A DNA stretch of 64,000 nucleotides from Lethocerus indicus. Its lineage: Eukaryota > Arthropoda > Insecta > Hemiptera > Belostomatidae. The position numbers and the translations under genes were made by a program. The stretch lies in contig JACDQD010000005.1 of assembly GCA_019843655.1 (NCBI GenBank), forward strand, positions 9,265,575 through 9,329,574. Reading direction: 5' to 3'. Below, one piece after another: positions 22,242 to 32,735 of the stretch (position 1 is its first letter; every line of letters starts with the position of its first letter). The notes under the pieces are model-generated. The model saw only the letters and a program-made list of their open reading frames with translations, was not told where the DNA came from and made no database searches.

Positions 22242-25200
22242 ATGGAGCTGAGAAAGTTGCTGAGGAAGCGCAGTGGCAATAAGATACTGTACCGCCTAAA
22301 CATGGACATGATGTTCGAGGCGTACCTCGCCCACGAGTCCGGTCATTTGGAACCCGACGATATACCGAACACGAAGGAACCGGTCTGGATACTCGGGAAG
22401 AAGTACAACGCTCTTCACGGTCATTGCCCATTCATGAATTATAAAACCCCGTTCGAAATGTTTTTTTCGGGCGTTGTTTTGTTTCAGTTCTCCCACACGA
22501 TTCCAATAAATACAAGTGTTTGTTTATTTTCAGATATCGACTCCATCAGACAGGACATACAGTCCAGGTTGTGGTTTTCGTACAGGAAAGGTTTCGTTCC
22601 TATCGGCGATTCTGGTCTGACATCGGATAAAGGATGGGGGTGTATGCTGCGGTGTGGCCAGATGCTGTTGGCTCAGGCCCTTCTGTTTTTACATCTCGGT
22701 AAGGGTTGCATAACATTGTATCGTAACTTTTAAATGAAAATGCCTGATTCCCAGTTCACAAACGGGCATGGTTAGGTTAGATTAGGCTATATAACTACTA
22801 TATTACATGTTTTTAACATATATTTGAATTCCCGCTCATCAGCTACCTTCCAACCACCCTTATGGATGGTTGTGATTGATTACAAATATTCCATAGCAGA
22901 ACTGGATGTTGAAATGGGCTAACCCCTGGGTGCGTTAACTGTAATTTTACCACAGAAACTATTTGTATTACTGCATCTATTATACATACTCCTCCTTCTG
23001 TTTGCAAGCTCGCAAAACAACATAGCCTAAGGGTACATTCGGTGTAGAATTGCATGTATACTTTATTATTAAGATGACCATTTTTTTGTATTCCTACTAA
23101 TGGGGAATATATTTCCTTATACCCAATCTACCTGAGTAGTTTTTCATATTTCTATCTGTGCACATTACAATGTTAAGAAAACATGTATACTTAAAAATGC
23201 TTTTACGAAGTTTCTTTCCACGAAGAATCCCAATCGTGCAGTCTGACATCACACATGTGACACTGTTGAATTTTTGTTTCAGGAAGGGACTGGATTTGGG
23301 TTCCCAGTTGTAGAGATAAAACTTACCTGAAGATATTGAGGATGTTCGAAGACAGACGGAGCGCTCCCTACTCGATACACCAGATAGCACTGATGGGGGC
23401 CTCCGAGGGTAAACAAGTCGGCGATTGGTTCGGACCCAACACTGTCGCTCAAGTCCTCAAGTGAGTTCAGTCCTCGGTAAATGTTCAGATTATATACCTG
23501 TCTGGTGGTCTGAGGATACCATGATTCTGTTCCTCTCCTGCTCGCTGAGAGCACCATCAGTCTTCGGTAGCTCCTCTACCAGTAGGGTGGTGAGCCATCA
23601 CAATTTGAACTTTAATTGACGAAATAGGTACTGATAAAAGGCGAAAGACCAAACCGGCAAGAGGAGACAGAAGATCTAGAGAACCCTTGCAGACCACAAA
23701 GTAGGCTGAACAGTAATTTATAACTTCAAATATAAGAATCGGCCTTTGATACAGTACTTTTAACTTCCAAAAAGTTTATTTCTTGTGTATAAAGTTTTGA
23801 GTGTATTTTGTGCTCTTCCATTTTATTATTTTTTTAATGGTGACTCACATTTTAGAACTCATGTATTGAATTTTTAAGTTACTGGTTACATAAAATATAA
23901 CTGGAACATTTAAAAAAAATTAATATATTGCAGGAGACTTGCTGTGTACGATGAGTGGAGCTCTGTCGTAATCCATGTCGCTTTGGACAACACTATTGTT
24001 GTCAATGACATAAGTAAGTATTCTTGTGCTATAAGTTTGCAGATTTTAAAATTTAATTCAGATGCAACAATTACAGAAAAATCTGTACTCTACACAGAAT
24101 ATATTGGAGATTATCAGCTCTGAACTAATGTCCAAATCTGAATTTTCTTTCAAATAAAAATTTCAAAATGATTGAATAGGAGCTAATAAACTCTTGTACT
24201 TAGAAAAATCTGTCATTTTATGCAGAATTCAAAGCATTCTTAAATTTCAGGAAGGCTGTGTAGGGGAGATTACAATAGGCCGAGGGCCAGAAGTTGGAAA
24301 CCTCTTGTACTTATAGTACCACTTAGATTAGGTATTAATGAAATCAACCCTATTTATGCTAATGGTCTTAAGGTAATGACGCCTGATTATTATGCATGTT
24401 GAACTATAAAACAACATAAATATAATTTGTTATCTTATAAGTTATTGATAAGATTTTATGTAGGTTTCAATAGATCCTTGGGGTTTTTGAGATTTTCCAT
24501 TATATACATTATTTGATATAAAGATGGTTTATAACAAAAATGAAAAAAGAAATGTTACAATAAGTGCAACAATTTTACAAAACATTGTACTTATCGATTT
24601 AAAGTATTTATTTGATGGTTTGTGAGTGTTTTGAATATCTTCTGCTGATTAAGCATCCCATTAGCACTGTTACCATGGTCTCAGACATGTGCATATAACT
24701 CACTGTTACTGATGGAATGCTACTGATGATGGTTGAGCCAAAACTGGCATATGAAAATAATATAAATGAAGTTAGTACTGCCTTTTTTTTATTTAGTTTT
24801 TACAGGTATTTATAAATTTAAAAAAAATTGTTTTATCTGCGTGGTAACCCCTTCTTAATCAATATTATGGAATTTATGAACATTCATATCAGCTTACTCT
24901 TACAAATAATCCTCTTATAAATAATCTTAGAATGTTATTTAATGGAAAATTTTTGTTTTTGTTATTGAGATAAGTGGTACAAAATCTCAAGTTTTTTTTA
25001 TAATTACAAATCTTGTTGATGACAAGCAAATACCATGATTAAAATTAATTGTTCCATTTGTTCTAACATTATTAAACATTGAAATCATTTGTATAAAGTT
25101 TGTTCCTGAAATATAAATATCTTTAATGGTAATTTAATAAAGTATAGATTTGATACATTTATTTGAGATCATAAAATATCCTTAGGGATTAGAATCTGAA

Positions 25201-27103
25201 TTATGTTTGAGATCCATAATTTAATTTATCATGAGATAACCCCATAATTAGTATCACTGCTTATTGCATAATTTAGGAACATTTATGACCTATTACTAAT
25301 TTTAATAAAAATGCATTGTTATTGAGGTAAGCAAAATGAAATCTGACAGGAAAAAGTGGCATTATTTAAATGAATTGATTTGTACATTAAAATGTCATGG
25401 ATAAATTTCAATCTGTTATTGGTAAATGAAGAAAATTATGTATTTCTCTTTTATGTATCTTTCTTTTTGTTTGTTTTCTTCTCAGATGTGTTTCACATTT
25501 TCTCAAAGTCTTGGCGTCATTGGCGGCAAACCCAACCATGCACTGTACTTCATCGGGTGTGTCGGTGAGTTTATTCTGACTCTAGTTCGGTCAGTCATTG
25601 AAAAAGCTAAACTAGTGTCAATGCTCTTGGAGAATTCTGTGTAGTGGTCTTTTATGAGGTCAGAGTGCCTATATTTAGTTACAAGTGTCATTCGCCCCTC
25701 GATCCAGAAGACAGTTTCAAGCGTGTATAAATAGTCTAATAATGTTTCAATTTTATAAAATAAATTTTAAGTTTATTAAAAAAAAGTTAAAATAGCTTTT
25801 ACTCAGTTTCATTCTTATTATGATTTTTATTTTATGAAGTTTTATACTGATGTACTTTTGTTGAAGTTGCAGCTTTCATATTTTTTTATTTGGCATTTTA
25901 ATTAAATAAAGAAGCATTCAGTATTCACTTGAGAAACATAACAACTGAGGCTCAAAGCGGTTATTGGTTAAATTATAAACTACACATGGTTAATTAAGCA
26001 AATTATGGATTTGATATATTTCTTTGGTTTTATGTAAATTTCAGGGAACGATGTGATATATTTGGATCCTCACACGACGCAATCTATAGGTGTAATCGAA
26101 AGTAAAGAACAGGAACACGAGAGGAAAACTGACAGTTCCTACCATCGGAATCATGCGAGCAGGCTTCACCTGTTGCACATGGACCCTTCTGTTGCAGTTG
26201 TAAGTCTTTTAGTTTTACCTGTTTTGTGGTCTGCGAGGGGTTGGAATACCGTACATTTCGTGTGTTTCTGTCTCCTCTCGCCGGTTTGGTCTTTTGCTAG
26301 AACGGTTTCAGCTGCTCGCCATCTTAGTAGCGGTGTTAGTCACTTTGGATGTTTTATACAGTGCAATGAGGATGCCCAAAAAACATCCAAAGTGACTAAC
26401 ACCGCTACTGAAGATGGCGAGCAGCCGAAAACGGTGTAGCAAAAGACCAAAACGGTGAGAGGAGACAGAAACGCACAAAATCTACGGTATTCCAACCCCT
26501 CGCAGACCACAAAACAGGTACGTTAAACCAATTTATTTTCATCCTTTTCCGGCGCTAACGAAATTGCGATTTCCCTACAGGGTTTCTTCTGCAGGACAGA
26601 AAGCGATTTTGACGGATTATGCAAATCAATTAGGGACAAGATAATGCCCGAAAAACAAGCGCTGTTTGAACTCAGGGAGGAGAGGCAGAGGCAGTGGACA
26701 CCTGTCGACGAAAGAGCTCAGGAAGCGGCGGCTGCTCTCAATCCAGGTACATATGATGTTGAAATATTTAATTAAACATAGCAGTACTTATGATTTTCAA
26801 GTCCTGTCTAAGTTGATTATTGAACAATACAATAATAATAAACAGTGATGGTTTTATGAATTATTAATAATTTGTACAAAAAAATATATCATTAACACTA
26901 TTAAACATTTTCCCAGAAATATATTCCTAGAAAAATGTTGTGTACTTACAAGTTTTTATTTTATTCTAAAACAATTTTGGTTCAACTACAGATGTTCTTC
27001 TTTTAATTGTACCCTGGAATAATTTTTGCCCTCCTCCTTTATTGTTTCAGCCTGGAATAGGCAGTTCGATGATTCTGATGAAGATTTTGAGCTCTTGGGT
27101 TGA
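22242..27103 (+). CDS. ATG4: ATG4-family autophagy cysteine protease
   Basis: Coding exons 22242-22419, 22534-22698, 23283-23460, 23934-24013, 24251-24372, 25486-25564, 26045-26199, 26581-26746, 27051-27103 give 391 residues, close to the 393 of ATG4B. Seen: [10 protein letters not shown] near residue 50; the catalytic cysteine Cys96 in [11 protein letters not shown]; the [11 protein letters not shown] loop; the Asp-Pro-His pair Asp275/His277 in IYLDPHTTQ; and a C-terminal DEDFELLG that fits an Atg8-interacting (LIR) motif. Known role: cleaves the C-terminal tail of Atg8/LC3/GABARAP precursors and removes them from phosphatidylethanolamine in autophagosome formation. It looks ATG4A/B-like, lacking the long N-terminal extension of ATG4C/D. 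The start at 22242 is the first in-frame Met after a stop at 22236; a Met at 22302 is an alternative. Intron 1 is short, in frame and stop-free. Introns 3 and 7 hold repeat elements. Confidence 0.93.
22420..22533 (+). other. ATG4 intron 1, in-frame and stop-free
   Basis: 114 bases, a multiple of three, with no stop in the ATG4 frame. The donor is the weak GTCATT and the acceptor TTTATTTTCAG is good. Family alignment places it between GKKYNALH and DIDSIRQDI, where no residues are expected, so I treat it as an intron; its retention would add 38 residues. Confidence 0.65.
23484..23706. mobile_element. Degenerate hammerhead element, copy 13
   Basis: ATACCTGTCTGGTGGTCTGAGG at the left and AAGACCAAACCGGCAAGAGGAGACAGA...CAGACCACAAAGTAGG at the right are recognisable ends. 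The middle, with the ribozymes, is rearranged. It begins about 20 bases after the ATG4 exon 3 donor. Confidence 0.6.
24700..24770 (+). mobile_element. Remnant of a second hammerhead-bearing element family
   Basis: GCTACTGATGATGG, TTGAGCC, then AAAACTGGC at 24719-24750 resembles a hammerhead (CTGATGA core) with the GAAA changed to AAAA. It differs from the main family outside the core. It lies in ATG4 intron 5. Confidence 0.35.
26216..26520. mobile_element. Hammerhead inverted-repeat element, copy 14, in ATG4 intron 7
   Basis: Full-length with both ends (ACCTGTTTTGTGG and CAAAACAGGTA). It starts only 16 bases after the exon 7 splice donor at 26200. The right arm has CTGAAGA and GAAA, but the cleavage triplet GTC is GTG, so it should be inactive; the left arm core is deleted. 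The copy in IFT81 intron 5 shares this exact exon-element junction. Confidence 0.82.
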
Positions 27104-28770
27104 AGAAGAGAATTAAATCACACCACTAGTCAAGAGTTCTTCCTGTATATATATTAATTAAAAAAAGAATTTATAAGTTGCCTAAAAGTGAAAACAAATC
27201 GTATATTTATATTGTTATAAAGTTACGATGTTACAGACGTTATACATTTTTCTTTTTATATATATATAAAATATAAATACGTGTATATTAAATATATATA
27301 CACTTTGATGTCCTTGTGGCTAATATAAAAGAATCTATGAATCGATGTTGGCTTTTGTAGAGTCTCCGTAAGGCTCTTTTTTTTTATTCGTCGTCTTTTC
27401 ATTTTCTCTACTGCTTTAGTGCCTTTTGTCTGATTCGAATCTCATTTTGAGAATCTAATAAAAGTTATTAGTGGGAATATATTATTCTTACGGTTATTTA
27501 TACCTTTCTGTTTAGTTTTATTCTTTTTTTTAATGAATATAAAATAAATGTTTTCTTGTGACAAATACGTATATATTTTTTCAGACACTTCTGTCAAATG
27601 TCAACTTCTGTGTTAGACATTTAACAGAAATGATAACGTTACCATTGATAATGGATGACAGATTTTATTTTTTCAAAAAGTGCCGATATTGAAATGATTA
27701 ATTAAGTGGTATTCTATGATGAATAAATTATGCTGATGAAAATAATAATGAGCAAAATAGTATTATACTGAAATAAATGTACTGTTTAGAAAGAGAAAGT
27801 TGTATGAGATGTTATTCTGAAAATTTCCATTGTCGATTGATGACTTTCTCTTTTACCATCACTCGTCCATTGTTCTGTCTCCACTTGCCTATTTTATTTT
27901 ATTTATGCCGGAGTTTCGTCTTATTCGATTGGTAATTTGTAGTCCTATAAAATCTAACCCGAGTTAATCAGCTTCACTCATTTAATGGGTTGAAATTGTG
28001 AAATTGGGGCACTGAATTTTCCTATTTTGTTAAAAAACATGAAATTAAATACCTTAAATTATTAATTACTAAATAAACCTGGGGTAGAATCGTGGTGGCG
28101 GACCGATTTTCCCCTTTAATTAGAATTTGTAACTGATTAAACGATAACCGCCGCGTCAGGATGAATCGGTTTGACCGGGGCCCCTGCCTTATTGATTCGA
28201 CCTTCCTTTACAAGCAATATATTGAATCGAACGATGTATATTTTTTCTTCAGTTTACAACAATTTTAAAGCAAATTGATCATTAAAAATTTTTAAGCGTC
28301 TGGTATTTAGCCCTGATGGAATATTTAAACAAAAATCTCCAGTGTTCCGACGATAAATTGAAATTTTTCTTTTGGGCTGAGCTGCCATGTTTAGTGACGT
28401 CATATGCACTATAGAAGGCGGAGTTAGCACTGCACGTCGGTATAATGGTACATTATTAATCTTTATAAAATAGTCATTATTATATCTTAATTAATTTTAG
28501 AAGAGTTTGACGCATTGGAAAATTTGGTTACAGATTGAACGCTCGCCAACTGCTACCCCATAGATTAGAGCGAACTATTAGATGTTTTTAAATTCAGAAT
28601 GCTCTCGTCTAATCATCGGTATAAGAATGATTCTTTCGTCAGATATAAAAGGTAAGAAACAGACTGATGTATGATACACTCGGGGGGTAGATTTTTTTAT
28701 TTTTCAATTCGGTAATGTAAGGTTTCAATAATTTTATAAAATGTATAAATTTCTTCATCCGAATTATTTT
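27104..28770. other. ATG4 3' untranslated region and intergenic DNA
   Basis: AT-rich. Candidate polyadenylation signal AATAAA at 27457-27462 with further ones near 27541 and 27772. A palindromic CRE-type site TGACGTCA is at 28395-28402, without an associated gene start. No coding exon recognised. Confidence 0.45.
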
Positions 28771-28774
28771 CAAA

Positions 28775-29047
28775 ATGGCCGTCGAGCCAACGAACTATCG
28801 ATGTATGAGATATCGAATTTCCACCGAACAATCGAAACTGATATCGATTCTAGGATGGGCCCCGAGAAATCTACTTTTGACACATTTGCAGGAATTTAAG
28901 TTCGTAAATTCCCATACACTCCCCAGAATTACATACGGGAGCATAAGGGGGAGAGAAAAACTAAGACAGAAAGTACCCTGGAGATTTGCTCCTTTTGGAG
29001 AATCTCGCAAAAATTGGGTAATTATAGGGCAAATCCAATTCATTTAG
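28775..29047 (+). CDS. Unassigned open reading frame (90 codons), doubtful
   Basis: An uninterrupted frame from ATG to stop, beginning MAVEPTNYRCMRYRI and rich in Arg/Lys. I recognise no family, and an almost equally long frame runs antisense over it. The upstream DNA carries ATCGAT-type motifs. It may be a random open frame or a fragment of a decayed repeat; there is no splice or codon-use support. Confidence 0.12.
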   Translation: MAVEPTNYRCMRYRISTEQSKLISILGWAPRNLLLTHLQEFKFVNSHTLPRITYGSIRGREKLRQKVPWRFAPFGESRKNWVIIGQIQFI

Positions 29048-29049
29048 AT

Positions 29050-31120
29050 TTTTGTTTCCCCTTTCTTATATAGCAATGTTTAATTACCTTTCTGTGCCCT
29101 GTTCTCAGTTCCTTGAGGATTTTCTGGAGGACTTCCTCTGTATTTTTTCCCATATTTTGTGTAAATATTGTGTTCTTGACATTGTATGGTTATTTGCCCC
29201 TATTTGTTTGTTATGATGGCATTAACTCCAAATACACTCACTAGAGTTCATACATTTTATATTACTATTAGATAATTATTTATCTAATTTACAGCCATAC
29301 TGGCTGAATATATGTAAAATTTTAATATGGTGATATTATTCCTTTTCATTTAAAAGTTGAATTAAGAATGATCTCATCACATTAACATACTGAATGGTAA
29401 GCTCAATAGGATCCACAATTATCTTACAGAAAAAATCAATGAAAGGCAAAAGAAAAGTCACATAAACATTCAACTCTTTAATTGATGACAGAAAAAATTA
29501 AACTAGCTATTAATTTTTTAATGGTAACACAGTTCACAAACTGAAACAGTACAGAGAATATAGTATATTAAATATATAAATTTTTTACAAATTCACAAAT
29601 TTGAATAAACATCTAAAAACATAACAAAAATAAACTTCTTTCTGTTTTGTAATTTAATATAATTAACAAACATAAAATGTGTTTCATAAACCAAATAAAA
29701 CTGTCTGCTATAAAACTATCGAAATAACCAAAGCCATCAAAAGATACACACAAGCACCAAAAATACAGAGTTGAGCAGTAAATTTCAAATTGTTTGTGAA
29801 ATGGACAAGAAAGTACATTTATACATTATTATTTAAACTAAGCGTATTATAAATTCTGCGATATAAATTTTTTCTTATTAATTTTATAAGTCCAGCTTTT
29901 ACAGTATCAGCACCAATATGAACATCTTTACATTATCCATATAAATTTGTTTTTAGTCAATTTGAAAAAAATAGTTTACACATTATTTGAGTAAAACTAT
30001 TGGGTGTCTAATTTGAAGGAAATGAATGGGCTAATATTTTCTTGGTAAGTTTACAAATACGAAATAAATTTCAATCGATTTAAAAAAAAGTATCACACTG
30101 GACCATTGGACACAACCACATTGTAATTGTTTTACCAATAATAAAAATCTTTGGCTGAAGAGAAAGCAAACAAAAATTTTCACAAAATTAAAATTCAAAG
30201 CCTGCGGTGTAAGAATATTCAAACAAGTTATTTACAGAAGCAGAGGAAAAGTGATTTACCAATTACCCATCAGATTTAAGAAGTTTAATATTTATAGAGC
30301 TGTATAATTTATTCATTATCAAAATGAGGTTGTAAAAATACAAAAATAGATCATAGGTCGCAATGAAATACATTTTTATATAAAGGAAAAGTGCATAGAA
30401 ATAAAATTGGAGGCATTAAAATTTTTCAATGAAAGCATTAAAACACCAAAATGTTAAATGCCATATGACCTATATATGCATTTAAATTAGACAGAACTGG
30501 GATCGGCAACCTCATAATAATAACAAAGAAGCAAACAAAAAAAAAATTTCTCTTATAAAATTTCATTCATGATTAAATTCTAATTTTGATTAATATGGAA
30601 TTGCATTTTTAAGAATAATCTTTGATTGTCAATAATGAATACTATTTAGCAGTAGAAATATAATTTTTTTTTTTATTGCACCTGACAGGCTCTGTCTTTT
30701 TTTAGGGGGGGAAGAAACAAAAACAACAAATGGACGGGTTATAAAATAGTCGGTTGCGGGCATTTTTTTAGAATCTGTGTTTACTCTAATTTACCCTTCG
30801 AAGTTGTGAAGGAACGCAACCCGTTGACACTGTACAATCTTTTTTTTTTTAGCGATGAAAAGAAAGTAGCCCGAGTTTCTAAGGGCTTATTTTATAATTT
30901 AATAAAAATGACAATTATATTATGTTTAAGGAAAAGATTCTTCTTTCGATCACAGTGGGTCATACTACATCTCTGGAGGGACTGTACTTGGTATTTTTTT
31001 TGTTTTCCTTTACACACGATTGTAACTACGAACAACTGGCTAAATAGATCTAATATAGTATGTGGCCCCTCGGGAACATGGAAAACAACAGAAATATCGA
31101 AGGATAGAAACTAAAATTTA
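29050..31120. other. AT-rich intergenic DNA between ATG4 and PPM1L
   Basis: Two kilobases of strongly A/T-rich sequence without exon-like frames, RNA genes or recognisable repeats. Part could be an extended PPM1L 3' untranslated region, since TTTATT (minus-strand AATAAA) occurs at 31127-31132 and elsewhere. Confidence 0.4.
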
Positions 31121-32089
31121 GTACTCTTTATTCTGTTTTCTAATTGTCCTTCCTCCGACATATATAACACCAGTAGTGGGGGCGGGGACACGTACAGGAC
31201 ACGAAAACCGGCGCAGAAATAAATAAAGCATATTTACACACTGGTACGACGCTGTAACGTTGCTAAATCAAAAACACCCAGGATATATAATAACATCAAT
31301 ATTCACACACATATTCCAAATGAAAGCGGATGTTTGTGCGCATAAAAATGACAAAAAGGCCGATAGCATTTTAAAACTAATGAGATTAAAGAAACTCAAT
31401 GTACAAAAACTCAATATTAGTGTTGTGTTTGGTTTTTTAAATTTTCTGGCCAATTGTAATTAGACAATTCAGTAATGCTTATTATAAAATAGTTGATTAT
31501 AGGAAGACTACAAACATTTTGAAATAGAAATTTAAACCTTGTTGTGTGTTCCTAAGATTCTGTGCTTTCGGGTTGAACCTAAGAAAATAACAACAGGTTA
31601 TTAATTAATCTTGTTCGGATTATAGGTAGAAAATTGAACAATATTTTCTTTTCTTAAATATTATTCAGCAAAATAAACACTTTTTCATTCGAATTCGTAC
31701 CTTTGAGTTTGAGTATATCGCACGAATCACAGGAATCTGATTCCCAAATATTTGATTTGGGAACTCTTCGAATGTTTCAACTCGCGCATCCTTATACAGG
31801 GCCTCCCAGCGGCCATGATACTTTCTCATCCCCTCAGGAACCAGCCTAGCCGGGGTCGCCGTATCACCCCTCTACATTTCGACCCTATCGTAAGTTGAAC
31901 CACCGAATCTATGATATGAATGCTAAACAACTACGCTATGGAGGGAAGGAGGGAGGGTCCCTTAACGCTATTTTCTAACAGATTTAAATTTTAACTTTTT
32001 CATGATAGTCGCTGTAAATAAAAGGTAGCAAGGCAGGGAAATTCCTGTCGGTGGGTCGGCATCCTGTCTGCACTGTAAAAGTGATGTTT

Positions 32090-32735
32090 CACCTATGATG
32101 AACTGACGACGAATTATCGCTCTGCGGACGGCGTTTCAGCCCCGGGAGAGAGAAAACCGGTTTTCACAACCCATTTTTAATTCCAAAAGTAGCACCGAGT
32201 TTGAGCAAAAAGAATATTACCTGATAAGACAAAGAAAAAGCGTGAGCCCGACGGTGAGAACAGGCAACAGACGTAATTATCGCTTTGGACGTAGGCCACT
32301 CATGTTGTGATGTTTTAAACTCGAACAAGTTCTTTAATTACAGTTCAGTACGAATTATCTCTTCGGCCCAAGAAAGAAAATTGAAGTTGAAGTCTCACAA
32401 CGGATTTTTAATTCAGGAAGTAGTGGCTGTTTGAGCAAACAGAATTTTACTGGATGGGAGAAACTGAAAAAAATTACACTTTAGCCGCAGGTCGCTGTTC
32501 GTGATGTTTTGAGCCCTCAAATTCTTTAATTACAGTTCATATTTTCTAGGCCATAACCGATGACAGCTTCGGCCCCGGGAGAAAATGAGCGAAATCTTGA
32601 GCGAAAAGAGAATTTTACCGGGAGAGAGAAAAAAGCGCGGGGGAAGAGTAACACTGTGTAAACAAAAAATTAGTACTGAGAAACAGAAAAAAATTAATTA
32701 CGCCTTTGACGTAGGCCACTTATGATTGGATAAGT
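32090..32735 (-). repeat. Three diverged tandem copies spanning the PPM1L stop codon and 3' UTR
   Basis: Copies at about 32090-32335, 32336-32525 and 32526-32735 share blocks in the same order: CGGCCC(C/A)(G/A)(G/A)GA, TTTGAGCAAA(A/C)AGAAT.TTAC, and (copies 1 and 2) GTGATGTTTT...TTCTTTAATTACAGTTCA. GACGTAGGCCACT(C/T)ATG appears at 32288 and at 32708, the latter inside the coding C terminus. The duplication therefore includes the last codons of PPM1L. Confidence 0.7.

Noticed and set aside
22769..22790. GGTTAGGTTAGATTAGG as insect telomere repeat
   Set aside because: Only two or three imperfect units, inside an intron.
26053..26439. Open frame running from ATG4 exon 7 into the hammerhead element, matched by a similar frame at 17698-17955 on the minus strand
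   Set aside because: The ATG4 exon ends at a good donor (26199/26200) and the next exon restores the family sequence. The shared extension into the element reflects copied DNA, not a conserved fusion protein.
28795..29043. Antisense 82-codon frame overlapping the 90-codon frame at 28775
   Set aside because: No family resemblance and no independent support; typical of a low-stop stretch read both ways.
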